From CAWIVH01 sp963839475 (GTDB lineage Bacteria > Acidobacteriota > UBA6911), in contig CAWIVH010000018.1 of assembly GCA_963839475.1 (NCBI GenBank), positions 1 to 64,000 of the forward strand: DNA of 64,000 bases, in the 5' to 3' direction. Shown one piece after another: positions 29,053 to 39,255 of the stretch. Every line of letters begins with the position of its first letter. The stretch's first letter is position 1. Under the pieces are notes generated by a model that saw only the letters and a list, made by a program, of their open reading frames with translations, was not told where the DNA came from and did not search any database. Position numbers and translations under genes: made by a program.

Positions 29053-30195
29053 ATGAAAGCCATGTACACTTACGTCTTGAGCCTGCTGGCATTGCTGGCG
29101 ACAGGGGGATCGGGCTGGCCGACATACGTTGAACATACGATCGCCACAGACCTGAAGGGTGGCTACCAGGTCGTGGTGGCCGACCTGAATCACGACGGGA
29201 GACCCGATCTGATCGCATTGGCCAGCAATATGCCGGAGCTGGTCTGGTACGAAAACCCTCATTGGACACGCCATGTAATCGCCGGAAACCTTTTACAGAT
29301 GATAAACCTGGTGGTCCTGGATTCCGGCTCCCACTCTGTGATTGTCCTGGCGAGCGGATTTTCCAGCGAGGCCAAACAGAGCGTTGGGATTATCTCGCTA
29401 CTCGAGCCCGATGGCGATCCTCTTCGCCCTTGGAAGATTACGGAAATAGACCGCCTCCCGACCTCCCACCGGCTGCGCTTGGCGGATATCGACGGCAGCG
29501 GCAGGAAGGTCGTCGTGAATGCACCGCTTACCGGCGCAGAGTCTGGGGGCCCTGATTACCGGGGCCATACTCCTCTTGTCTACTATCGTCCGGGAGAATG
29601 GAAGCGACGGCTCATCGGAGATGAAAATGAAGGAGTCATGCATGGCATTTATGTAATCGACTGGGATCGGGACGGCCGCGATGAAATCCTCACGGCCAGT
29701 TTTGTCGGAATTCATCTTTACAGGATGGGACGAGACGGAATCTGGACCCGCTCCGAGCTGGCCAAAGGCGATCCTGCACCATGGCCGAAGTGCGGCTCCA
29801 GCGATGTGGCCGTGGGAGCTCTCGCCGGTTCGAGATTCTTGTGCGCCATCGAACCGTGGCACGGCAATCAAGTGGCGTTTTATCATTTGGAGGCCGATCG
29901 GTGGACGCGCCGGGTTATCGACGATTCCTACGTCGATGGACACACCATTCATGCCACCGATCTGAACGGAGACGGGCGCGATGAGATCATCGCCGGTTAC
30001 AGGGGGAAGGGTGGCGGCCTTTATATCTATCAGGCCGAGGATGTTGGTGGGACCCGGTGGAGCCGCAGGATTCTTGATGCCGGCGGAATCGCCGCCGCAT
30101 CGTGCGCGGTTGCCGACCTGAATGGGGATGGCAAACCTGACATCGCCTGCATCGGATCGGCCACTTCCAACCTTAAGTGGTACGAAAATCGCTGA
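29053..30195 (+). CDS. Exported FG-GAP/VCBS-type beta-propeller protein
   Basis: A 380-residue protein with a short signal peptide (YVLSLLALLATGGSGWP). It consists of propeller blades with calcium-binding FG-GAP/VCBS cores: VVVADLNHDGRPDLIALA, RLADIDGSGRKVVVNA, YVIDWDRDGRDEILTASF, HATDLNGDGRDEIIAGYRG and CAVADLNGDGKPDIACIG. The DxDxDG loops match EF-like calcium sites of integrin-type propellers. A WYENP/WYENR motif appears in the first and last blades. Such proteins are secreted and often accompany glycoside hydrolases in Bacteroidota, Planctomycetota and Acidobacteriota; the ligand is unknown. It ends 27 bases before the GH50-like gene and is probably cotranscribed with it. Confidence 0.82.
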   Translation: MKAMYTYVLSLLALLATGGSGWPTYVEHTIATDLKGGYQVVVADLNHDGRPDLIALASNMPELVWYENPHWTRHVIAGNLLQMINLVVLDSGSHSVIVLASGFSSEAKQSVGIISLLEPDGDPLRPWKITEIDRLPTSHRLRLADIDGSGRKVVVNAPLTGAESGGPDYRGHTPLVYYRPGEWKRRLIGDENEGVMHGIYVIDWDRDGRDEILTASFVGIHLYRMGRDGIWTRSELAKGDPAPWPKCGSSDVAVGALAGSRFLCAIEPWHGNQVAFYHLEADRWTRRVIDDSYVDGHTIHATDLNGDGRDEIIAGYRGKGGGLYIYQAEDVGGTRWSRRILDAGGIAAASCAVADLNGDGKPDIACIGSATSNLKWYENR

Positions 30196-30222
30196 TGAAT
30201 CCGTGTGGCAAGGAGAACTGCC

Positions 30223-32088
30223 ATGATCCGATCGCTCTTGGTCGCAATCACCTTCCTCACCCTCACCGTTCTGAACATCCAGGCGGCGCCGCAGCGCGTC
30301 GTTTTTGAAGGCGAAAAATCGGAATACAAGTGGACGATCCGGGAGCTCGATCCACCACTGCCCTCTGACTGGACCGGCTACAACTACCTGGTTCTGGAAA
30401 TGAGGGCGAGCTCGCCCCAGCGTTTCAATCTGACCTTTTACAGCGGCAGCGTCGCGCAGAGCAGACAGATGCAGCCAATGGCGGGCGTCTGGATCCGGGC
30501 CGCGGTGCCGCTCCAGTATTACCGGCAGCCGAACCGCGCCGGCTTCGATCTTGCTTCGGTCGGGAAAGTTCCGCGGAATTCATTCTGGATCAGCACCGGG
30601 GGCGTTTATGGTCTCTTGAGCGCTGTGGAATCCATCGGTGTATCCATGGCCGCGCCCCTGGGCAGCCCGACACTTGAGGTACGCTCGATCTCATTGGCCA
30701 GGGATGACCCGGGTTCCGACGTTCTAGACAAAAAGCCGGTGGTAGATACGTTTGGGCAATGGATCCCTTCGGACTGGCCGGGCAAAGTGAAAAGCCTGGA
30801 GCAGGTAAAAAAGGAATGGGCAACCGAGGAGTCAGGCCTGAAGGCAGGCGATTTCGGATATTGCAAATTCGGCGGATATGCGAGTACGAAAGCCAAGGCC
30901 ACAGGTTTCTTCCGCGTGGAACAGGTAGAAGGTAAATGGTGGTTCGTCGATCCGGACGGGCACCTCTTCTTCTCGACCGGTTCGACAGGCATGGGCGCCG
31001 GAAGCGGCGACGCCCGGTTGCAGGGCCGGGAGGATTACTTCGAGACGCTACCGCCGGTCGATCCAGCCCCGCCGCCGGGACGCCGGCCACAAACAGGATT
31101 CTATACCTGGAATCTCCAGCGCCGGCACGGCGAGGAGTGGAGGACAAAGTGGATCGACCTTTGCCTGCGGCGGCTGGAGTCCTGGGGACTGAACACCATC
31201 GGCAACTGGAGCGACGCACAGCTCTGGAACGCCCACAAGAAAGCCTATGTCGTAAACTTGCGCGGATGGGGCATGGAAACCGGCTACCTCGGGATGCCGG
31301 ACGTATTCTCGGAAGAATGGCCGAAGATGGTCGACAAAGCTGCGGCTGAGCAGTGTGCACCGCGCAAGGACGACCCGTATCTGCTGGGATACTTCGTCGC
31401 GAATGAACCTCCATGGCCCGGCAGGGAGTCGCTTGTGGTGGACATCATTCTTGAACGCTCGGAAAGCGCAATCCAGCGCGAAGCCAAAACCTTCCTGGCG
31501 GCGGGTGACACGCCGGAGCGGAGAAAGCAGTTCATATATCGCGCTTATGACAAGTATCTGGAGGTGATCAATGCGGCGATTAAGCGGCATGATCCCAACC
31601 ACCTGAATCTTGGCTTGCGCTTCGGCGGCGGAGTGCCCCCCGCCGAGATGCTGCGGGCATCGAAGGCGTTCGACGTGTACAGCATGAATGTTTACTCCAT
31701 CGCGGTGAACCCGAAGGTGATGGAGGAGATCTACCGGGCGACAGGACTCCCAATCATCGTCGGAGAGTTTCATTTCGGTGTGCCGGGCAGGGGACTCGCG
31801 CCGGGACTTGTGCAAGTGCGCGACCAGGCGGAGCGGGGATTGGCTTACCGCTACTACGTGGAACAGGCTGCTGCCTTTCCAGCCTTTATCGGATCGTGTT
31901 GGTTTCAATGGGTGGATCAGCCATCGACCGGGCGCATGGATGGTGAGAACTACAACATCGGTCTCGTCGATGTAACAGACCGGCCATACACGGAACTGAT
32001 CGAAGCGATGAAGACGACTCACCGAAGATTGTACGAAATCCACGCCGGGAGGACGACACCCTACGATGTGAAACCCCGCGCTCAATGA
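30223..32088 (+). CDS. Exported GH50-like (beta-agarase family) glycoside hydrolase
   Basis: ATG 30223 is preceded by AAGGAG at seven bases. After a signal peptide (SLLVAITFLTLTVLNIQAAP) comes an N-terminal carbohydrate-binding-like beta-sandwich to ~residue 180. The catalytic part has family traits: GFFRVEQVEGKWWFVDPDGH leading to LFFSTGSTGMG, LESWGLNTIGNWSD, the acid/base candidate Glu395 in GYFVANEPPW, FDVYSMNVYS and the nucleophile candidate Glu515 in IIVGEFHFG. Family 50 enzymes cleave beta-1,4 linkages in agarose. Terrestrial relatives carry the same fold with untested substrates, so an agar substrate is not assured. The gene follows the FG-GAP propeller and probably forms a pair with it. 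Confidence 0.75.
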   Translation: MIRSLLVAITFLTLTVLNIQAAPQRVVFEGEKSEYKWTIRELDPPLPSDWTGYNYLVLEMRASSPQRFNLTFYSGSVAQSRQMQPMAGVWIRAAVPLQYYRQPNRAGFDLASVGKVPRNSFWISTGGVYGLLSAVESIGVSMAAPLGSPTLEVRSISLARDDPGSDVLDKKPVVDTFGQWIPSDWPGKVKSLEQVKKEWATEESGLKAGDFGYCKFGGYASTKAKATGFFRVEQVEGKWWFVDPDGHLFFSTGSTGMGAGSGDARLQGREDYFETLPPVDPAPPPGRRPQTGFYTWNLQRRHGEEWRTKWIDLCLRRLESWGLNTIGNWSDAQLWNAHKKAYVVNLRGWGMETGYLGMPDVFSEEWPKMVDKAAAEQCAPRKDDPYLLGYFVANEPPWPGRESLVVDIILERSESAIQREAKTFLAAGDTPERRKQFIYRAYDKYLEVINAAIKRHDPNHLNLGLRFGGGVPPAEMLRASKAFDVYSMNVYSIAVNPKVMEEIYRATGLPIIVGEFHFGVPGRGLAPGLVQVRDQAERGLAYRYYVEQAAAFPAFIGSCWFQWVDQPSTGRMDGENYNIGLVDVTDRPYTELIEAMKTTHRRLYEIHAGRTTPYDVKPRAQ

Positions 32089-32201
32089 ACAGAAGCTAAT
32101 TTTGATCAGAGTGTGACTCATGAAAACTAGCGGGTCGATAGATCCAGCTTCAGCAATAAAGGGTGGTGTTCTAATATGTCGCTATCACTTTGAGCTAACC
32201 T

Positions 32202-33016
32202 TCAAAAAATGATAGTCGTCATCGCGGACCCGATCTTCTCACCACTGGGGGAAATTCCAACTACCTGGATATAAACCGCTATTGCTTTTATCACTTCCGG
32301 GGGAATGGCAATTGCTGTTCCCTTAATTTCAAAGGTGCCCGATTTTGCAGGGCCTGCAGGCTTGCCAGTGACCGTCGGGGTAAAACGGTGTGCGGAATAC
32401 ATTGGGTCACCCGGGGATGCGTAGCATTCAGTAGAGCCCGCCAAATCGCTAATAGCCAGACTATAATCGGTCTGCTGATCATTATTGATAACCTCGACAA
32501 GAATGCTTGCCGCAATTTCGCTTGTCTGTGAATTGCCTTTCCGATTGCGCCCTGTTACCGTGATTTTCAGAAATGGAGCAACCACATTAATGGTCAGCGA
32601 AGCCCCCACTGTGCTCAGCTCCCCATCCTCCCCCCCGAAACTGATGCGGAAATGTAGGGTGCGTAGGTCAAAGTATTTGAAGTTGTGTGCATCGTCTTCG
32701 TTATAGGCTGCGCGGGTGTGGCCTGGACGGTAATTGTGGTCGGCGATGTATTGTTGTTTCCCTGCATAGTGTATCCTTCGGTGCCGCCCGGAATAGTCCA
32801 CCCTTCGAACGTTGCCTTGTCGTTGCTGGAATGCCAAGAGGCGGTTACTTGGACTGGCGGCCCCCCCGGGGAAACAGTCACTTCCGACGGCACGAGCGCC
32901 ACATTTCCGTATTCTGCTTCTCTCGAGTCCCCACATCCGGCCACGATCAGGCAACAAAGAATACTCACAGCCGGCAGTTTCAGGCCATAAATCGCCATGA
33001 AGTTTCGGAAGAACAT
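32202..33016 (-). CDS. Lipoprotein with Ig-like domains, frameshifted in a G7 tract
   Basis: ATG 33016 follows GGGAAGGGG. The signal ends in a lipobox (SILCCLIVAG then Cys). The N-terminal Ig-like domain reads VALVPSEVTVSPGGPPVQVT and ASWHSSNDKATFEGWTIPGG. The frame then breaks: after YISASVSGG the first frame gives RMGS and stops, while the continuation EDGELSTVGASLTINVV and TGRNRKGNSQTSEIAAS lies in another frame. The site is seven G residues on the coding strand (C at 32630-32636). One more G would give a continuous 271-residue protein. The C-terminal ~150 residues form a second beta domain (STECYASPGDPMYSAHRFTP). Function unknown. It follows the large protein at 33049-36094 by 33 bases. 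Confidence 0.65.
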
Positions 33017-33048
33017 AATGGCCCCTTCCCTGCTGGCGCAGGCATCTC

Positions 33049-36000
33049 TCATTTCACAATATTCACCGTAATCGCGGAGGACATGCCCCCAAGTTCCGCT
33101 GGGCCGGATTGAATCTGGGCGGCAATGCCCAGACTTCGATCGGCGGAGGACGGCACTTTGACTGGAAATCCGTCGAATGCCACTTCGATCTTTGTAGGAT
33201 AGAGCAGAAGGTAAGGCCTCTTTGGCGAAGTCCCGGGGATATAGTTGAAATTCAGTCCGGATCCGGCGCCAGGGAGTTTGGTCACGATCATCTTGCCTTT
33301 GCCGGGATCACGTTCATCATTTTTATAGGCCAGATACAGTTCGACTTTGTCTGCCGTCGTAGATCCTACACGCCAATCGTAATCCGATGACGGGTACCAA
33401 TAGGAACCATAGTCTTTAAGCAACTTATAGGTGCCCACCACGGTACCGCCGGTCAGCCCGGAGAGGACACGATCGACGTTAAAAAAGTTGAGGCTGAAAC
33501 CGATCATGGGCAAATCGAGGGCCTTCTGGTTGAACGTCACAGTAAAAGGAACCTCACTCCCGGCCGCGGTGCCGGGTAAAGCGAGGTCCACAACTGGACC
33601 GAATAGCACTCTCGAGATATATCCATTCCCTGGGCCGGAGCCGTTGTCGACCCGGATGGCTCCCTCAACCATGCCTTCAGGGACAATCACGGATAAACTG
33701 CCGGTGTCGATTTGTATGGGATAGGCGATCTGGGTGGCGCCTTTGTCCATCGGGAAAATGATCTTCGGGTCGCTTCCGAAATGGGTCCCCTTAAGGGTTG
33801 CCAGGTCTCCCACCGAGAGGAACACTGGCGAGATGGAGCTTATATTCGCTTTCGCCGTATCGGGCGCCACAAATGTTATCGGCTGGGTGCTTTTCCTTAG
33901 GACTTTCGGCGCCAAATAGTAGGCAATGCCCGAGACGGAGGCGTAGTCGACCGTAACGACGGATGTCCCCGGACTCGCCGGAGCAAGAACCAGATCCGGC
34001 AGCAAATAGAAATCCAAATCGATTTTGGCACCTTCATTCCATTGCGAATTGAGAGCCTCCACATTGAATATCTCGAGAAGAAGTCCCCCGGAGTTCGCAT
34101 TGCTGATCTTTCCGGAGAAAAGGTTCAATGTGCTCAAATTGTACGCCTGCAAAGTCGGGAAGTTGGCGACAGCCTGGAATTCAAGGGGCTCCGTTTTGGT
34201 CACTACCAGCTTCATCAGACCGCTGTCATCGATGCGTCCGCCGAGCAGGAGAGTGCCGTAGCCTATTTCTGCTCCCTGCTTGAATCCGGCGGATTGAAGC
34301 CTCAGGGCGGGCAAAGCCATTTTCACTGATCTTATGGCCAGGTCATTCTCCTTGAGATGCAGTTTCCACCGCATCGCGGTGGAGGTGCCCGCCAGGTTCT
34401 GGGCAAACTCGATGGCCGAATCGGGAGCAAACCCGTGAACTTTGGACATTACCGGCACTGAAGTCAGCTTCTCATCGATAGATCGCAGCGTAAGCGCCGC
34501 GATTGGATAATTGCTGGTCACTCGGATCGTACCTTCGAACTCGCCGATGGAGGCATAATCCGGAAACAGTTGGGTCATGAAAAGCGCCTGGTGGGTCGAT
34601 GGCGCCAGCTTCATGCTCTCTTTCCGGCTGGCTACATAAAATCCATCCCTGTTATAAAGCTCGAAGTAAACGCTCGTCGTGGTTGTGGTGTTGGTGGGAT
34701 AGGCAACGGCGATGCCGGTGTCAAAAAAACCAATCGAATCGGCGATCAGGTTGAATTTGGTCATCAGGTCCGCCGATTTCACCCCGACCTCGGCCAGGGC
34801 CTGCCCCTGGGCATCGAATACGTGAAATATCGCGGCTCCGCTGATCGGCTGGTCCATGGTCACTCGGCTCCACCCTACTTTCGCGTCCCCTGTTCCACTG
34901 GTTACGAGTCTTGTGACCGCCCGGACAGCCAGATCAAAATCAAAGGATGCCGCCGTCTTTCCCCCCATCGTCACAAGCATCGGAGTGCCATCGGATTTGA
35001 ACAGCTCAATCTTGCCGGTGGCGCGGCTCGCGGTGTTGTTGATCAGGATGATGGATGTCGCATATTTCAGCTTTCCCAGCAGGCCGTCCGCAATCTGAGG
35101 GAAAACCAGCAATTTCGTATTATTCATCGCAGACGGCGGCGCCACCATGGGAAGAGAGGTAAACTGGTCCCCGTTCAGCCGCAGTGTGATGCCCGCGAAC
35201 TTCTTCCCATCGATCGAGCTGACTATGAGGGAACCCTCGAAATTATTGATATTGGCAACCGCGGGGAAAAACTCGTTCAGGAAGCGGGCAACATGCCCTT
35301 TGGTGCTAAGTTTCTGCGATGTCTCTGTTATTTTGATACCTTTGTCATCCATCAGCTCCAAGCGAAGTTCGGCTGCCTCTGTTTCGTTCGGGTTTACCAG
35401 CGCCAGGCCGGTGTAGTTGTTGTTCTTGCTGTCGGCAAAAATGGTGAAGCTGGTCCCGAGAAGCGATTCCGCCACCCCTACATCGGTATATATCTTTCCG
35501 TGCACATCCCTGATTCCGAAGCTGGCCGTGCCGGCCAAAGGCTGATCGGTTTCAATCGAGGCCCAGCCGGTCTTCAACGACGCAGTGCCCGAAGTTGCCA
35601 GCCGCACCAGCCCTCCCGGATAGACCGTAATCGGAATGCTGGAGTCGGTCAGTTTGCCCACCGTGAGCTTTAAGGGCGCGCCGCTGTCGTCGTAAAACTT
35701 CAGGAATCCGGTTGCGGCATAGTCCGAGTCGTTCTCCAGAATAAAGGTGGTCTGGTAACTGCGGTTGGTGCCCGGCAGCGCCCCGTCGGCAACCTGCGCG
35801 AAGATCATCCGCACCGGCGAATTGCCGGCCTGATAGTCGACGGGAAGATTCCAGCGGGGCAGCGCCGATGATGGAGCGGCATGCTCCGGTTCGCCGCGTA
35901 AGATCCGGGCCAGTTCCTGGAATCCGTGCGCTTCCAGTTCCTGGACAGTACTTTCATAGGCCGTCAACAATCGCCGCTTGAGAACCTCTTGAGAAAGTTC

Positions 36001-36094
36001 CAGGCTGCCTGCCGTTGGAAGCAGACTCAAGATGATTGATTGCAGGGAGTGCCAATTGCCAGACGAGTCGGGAAAACTTGGAAGAGATCGTCAT
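33049..36094 (-). CDS. Large exported protein with four beta-sandwich modules and an IPT domain; indel near the start
   Basis: A good GGAGG lies before ATG 36094, whose frame gives MTISSKFSRLVWQLALPA and then leaves the main frame. The main frame continues as SIILSLLPTAGSLELSQEVL. Dropping one A at 36040-36041 joins them into a proper signal peptide and a 1,014-residue protein. After a helical segment (QEVLKRRLLTAYESTVQELE) come alternating modules of the family shared across this window: A (IFAQVADGALPG, SYQTTFILENDSDYAATGFL), B (FTIFADSKNNNYTGLALVNP to GITLRLNGDQFTSLP), A (FPQIADG) and B (FNLIADSIGFFDTG). A cohesin-like or other beta region follows, then an IPT/TIG domain (ISSISPVFLSVGDLATLKGT) near residues 780-870. 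No catalytic motif was seen. Confidence 0.75.
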
Positions 36095-36127
36095 GGGACC
36101 TCCACCGATGATGGGGTTACGATGGAT

Positions 36128-36133
36128 ATTATA
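36128..36133 (-). promoter_or_regulatory. Possible -10 box (TATAAT) for the 36094 gene
   Basis: TATAAT on the minus strand would give a transcription start near 36121 and a leader of about 27 bases containing the GGAGG site. No good -35 is present at the usual distance. It supports 36094 rather than 36030 as the true start. Confidence 0.35.
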
Positions 36134-36363
36134 CGCCAGAATTGTGCAGCGCGATATTTATCCCTGGAGTATGCCAATGCAAACTGCCGCAGCAATTAGG
36201 CTACACAGATCAGGATCGATTCTTTCGTCCTCTTGAGGGCATCTGGGGTGAACTGCCTGGGAAAGCTTGCGGGACGGGCTTTTTATCGATGCTGCTTCCG
36301 TAAATCAGACTCATCCGGTTCATCAATATGGTAACGTGTTTTTTAGTTGCGGAGGCCTGCAAA

Positions 36364-37890
36364 ATGATCCTGCATCAGGAATTCATCAGAAGAGCAAAGT
36401 GCCAACCCGTTAAAACGGCTGTCATTGACCGATCAGCCGAGCTGCGGATGACCTATATGGAAGCCCTCGTTTCAGCTCTTGTCCTCGCCGAAAAGCTCGC
36501 CGGGCATCAGGATGGATTCATCGGCATAATGATCCCCAATTCGGCCGGCTCCGCCCTTGCCATCCTGGCTGCGCTCATGGCGGGGAAGGTTCCTGTGATG
36601 ATCAACTACGCCACCGGCGCTGACAGGAATTGCGCCTATGCGCAGAACAAGTGCGGTTTTGAAACCATCATTACATCTCAGGCTTTAATCCAAAAGCTCG
36701 GCAACCCTGGAATCCCCGGCATGATCTTTTTGGAAAATATCATGCAATCTGTAACGGAAGCCGATCGGGCTGTGGCGTTGAAGAAAGCAACACTTCCCCT
36801 GGAGGAACTCCTCGACCTTTCTCACATGGCTGATCCCGACGACAATGCCGTCATTCTCTTCACCAGCGGAAGTGAAAAAGATCCCAAAGCGGTTCAGCTG
36901 ACGCATCGAAACATAGGCGACAACCTTTCGGCCTTCGCGCCGGTCTTGGGGCTGACCGATGATGAGATTGTCCTGGCCAACCTTCCCTTTTTCCACGTTT
37001 TTGGCCAGACTGTAGACCTTTGGATGCCTCTGTGCAACGGCATGACCATTGTCACCTGCGCCAATCCGCTGGACTACCGGACTGTATGCAAGATCATCCG
37101 CGATGAGAAAATCACCTTTCTGGCCGCAACTCCCACCTTCCTTCTTGGGTACCTGCGACAGTCGGAACCTGGAGATTTTGACTCGATCCGGGTCATGGTT
37201 GCAGGCGCCGATAAAGTCCCCGATGGATTGCGGCAAGGGATGATGGAAAAGCACGGCAAGCTTCTGCTCGAAGGGTATGGGACAACAGAAACCAGTCCGG
37301 CGGTTTCTGTCAATACAGCTGCGGCGTATCGCCCGGGAAGCACCGGGAGAGCACTCCCCAACGTGGAGGTCCGCATTGCCGACATTGATACCGGCGAGAC
37401 ACTACCACCCGAGAAGGAGGGCAGGATCCTGGTTAAAGGAACCCTGGTCATGAAGGGCTACTTCAATGACAGCGAGGAAACCTCCCGGCGTATCAAGGAT
37501 GGCTGGTACGATACCGGCGATGTGGGAATGCTGGATAAAGATGGCTTTCTTTGGCATCGCGGCAGGCTGAAGCGATTTGTAAAGATCGCGGGCGAGATGA
37601 TCTCCCTGGTGAAGGTCGAGTCAGTGCTGGCTTCAGTTCTTCCCGATGGGATCGATTGCTGTGTGGTTGAAGCGCCTGACCGGATCCGCGGGTCCAGAGT
37701 CATCGCTGTCGTCACACGCGAAATCCAGGTTCAGGCAACCCTGAGAAAAATGGCCGCAGAACTGCCCGGCATCGCACTCCCCAAAGAATTCATTGTTGTT
37801 GAGGAAATGCCCAAAATGGGAAGCGGCAAGATTAATTTCCGCGCCCTTGCCGCTATCGCCAAAGGTGCAGGAACTGACGGGATCGATTAG
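36364..37890 (+). CDS. AMP-dependent acyl ligase (acyl-ACP/acyl-CoA synthetase, Aas-like)
   Basis: I take ATG 36364, with GGAGG nine bases upstream, over the open extension to 36328; the protein has 508 residues. The adenylate-forming motifs are present in order: the P-loop LFTSGSEKDPKAVQLTHRN, LPFFHVFGQTVDLWMPL, LLLEGYGTTETSP (A5), GWYDTGDVGMLDKDGFLWHR (A7) and a closing PKMGSGKINF with the catalytic Lys (A10). The P-loop has Lys-Asp-Pro-Lys-Ala where Gly-x-Pro-Lys-Gly is usual, a mild deviation. The short sequence and the HVFGQTVDLW region resemble the acyl-ACP synthetase half of Aas. It would activate a fatty acid; membrane-lipid turnover is the likely context. It is divergent from the large exported protein. 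Confidence 0.8.
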   Translation: MILHQEFIRRAKCQPVKTAVIDRSAELRMTYMEALVSALVLAEKLAGHQDGFIGIMIPNSAGSALAILAALMAGKVPVMINYATGADRNCAYAQNKCGFETIITSQALIQKLGNPGIPGMIFLENIMQSVTEADRAVALKKATLPLEELLDLSHMADPDDNAVILFTSGSEKDPKAVQLTHRNIGDNLSAFAPVLGLTDDEIVLANLPFFHVFGQTVDLWMPLCNGMTIVTCANPLDYRTVCKIIRDEKITFLAATPTFLLGYLRQSEPGDFDSIRVMVAGADKVPDGLRQGMMEKHGKLLLEGYGTTETSPAVSVNTAAAYRPGSTGRALPNVEVRIADIDTGETLPPEKEGRILVKGTLVMKGYFNDSEETSRRIKDGWYDTGDVGMLDKDGFLWHRGRLKRFVKIAGEMISLVKVESVLASVLPDGIDCCVVEAPDRIRGSRVIAVVTREIQVQATLRKMAAELPGIALPKEFIVVEEMPKMGSGKINFRALAAIAKGAGTDGID

Positions 37891-37983
37891 CACAATTGGG
37901 GGATGAGCAATATTCAAGAGCTTCCAAATGGGTTTGTCGCGCATATGCAGATTCATCAGTCCCGGTATCACATGGAGGAAACA

Positions 37984-39179
37984 ATGAAAATGGACCGCAG
38001 GACCTTCCTCGTCGCCGGCGGTGCACTGATTACGCGCGCCGTTCCCTCCGATCAGATCATCCTGGGTGTAATCGGAAGCGGAGGGCGCGGCACCGCAGTG
38101 ATGACAACCTTCCAAAAAGATCCCGGAGTAAGGGTGGACGGCATCTGCGACGTATATGAGCCCAATCTGGAAAAAGCGCTCGCCGCTGCAGCCGGGATTC
38201 AGGGCAGTCGGCCGAAAGCTTATAGCCATTATCGACAATTACTCGATAACAGAGATATTCAGGCGGTTTTGATCGCAACTCCGGAGCACTGGCATCACCG
38301 CATGGTCCTGGACGCCCTGGCCGCCGAAAAAGATATCTATATCGAAAAACCTCTCTGCCAGACCCCGGAACAGGGTGTCGAGATGGTGGATTGCCGAAAG
38401 GCGTTCGAATAGAATCGTTCAGGTGGGGATGCAGCGCCGAAGTTACGACTTGTTCGTGGAAGCACGCAAAGTTGTGGCCGACGGGACGCTGGGCAAAGTG
38501 AGGATGGTACGTTCCTGGTGGCTGAACAACTACCTGGAGGAAAGCCGCGCTGCCAAATTCGAGGGCAAGCTCGATTGGGATCAATGGCAAGGACCGGCCA
38601 AACGCCATCCCTTCGACCCCGTGCGTTTCCGAAACTGGAGGTATTTTTCCGACTATGCCGGAGGCATCGTCGCAGACCAGGGTGCGCACGTTTACGACGG
38701 CATTCACATGCTGATGGCGGCGGGGTACCCAGCGGCTGTAACAGCCGCCGCCGGGAAAACGCACAAGCCGGGTGTCGATATGCCCGAATCGGTAGTGGTT
38801 GCGGCAGAATATCCGGAGGATTTCATCGGAGTCTTCACCATCAACTATGCCGCGATGAAGTACAAGCCACGCAATGACCAGATCCAATCACCTGGACGGC
38901 GACAAAGGACGGCTGGATATTAGCCGCGAGGAGTTTCGCGTATACATGCAGGGCTCAGAAGAAACGACGGCCCTATCCCGGACTTCGGCGGAGGGTTTTG
39001 CAAAGGCCACGGATTTGCACGTGCAGAATTTCCTCGAGTCCGTCCGTTCGCGAAAGCCTCCCACAGCGCCCATGGCCTTGGGTTTCCAGGCCGCGCTGGT
39101 GGTGCAGATGGCCAATATTTCCATCAAACAGGGACGAAAGGTGAGATGGGATGCAGCCAGGCAGAAAGTGGATTCTTAA
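37984..39179 (+). CDS. Tat-exported Gfo/Idh/MocA oxidoreductase with two single-base insertions
   Basis: GGAGG precedes ATG 37984. The N-terminus MKMDRRTFLVAGGALITRAV is a Tat signal. The NAD-binding domain follows (QIILGVIGSGGRGTAVMTTF, VDGICDVYEP, AVLIATPEHWHHRMVLDAL, DIYIEKPL). The frame breaks at TT 38391-38392: dropping one T gives EMVDAERRSNRIVQVGMQRR. It breaks again at CC 38884-38885: dropping one C gives KYKPRNDQINHLDGDKGRLD. With both corrected the protein is 397 residues and complete, including WDQWQGPAKRHPFDPVRFRN and GGIVADQGAHVYDG. The family acts on sugars or sugar-derived substrates. Whether the breaks are real or errors is undecided; two base duplications in one gene favour errors. 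Confidence 0.75.
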
Positions 39180-39255
39180 ATCGAATGTACCTGGATCACA
39201 ACTCGCCGATCGCAATTATCGCAGCAAGCGCCGGATCGCTTCAAAAATGACCGGG

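Noticed and set aside
31048..32121. Minus-strand frame of 357 codons opposite the GH50-like gene
   Set aside because: Antisense to a gene with a signal peptide, ribosome site and catalytic motifs; no independent support.
34570..35673. Long plus-strand frame of 367 codons
   Set aside because: It lies fully antisense to the well-supported exported protein at 33049-36094, has no ribosome site or recognisable domain, and is a codon-usage shadow.
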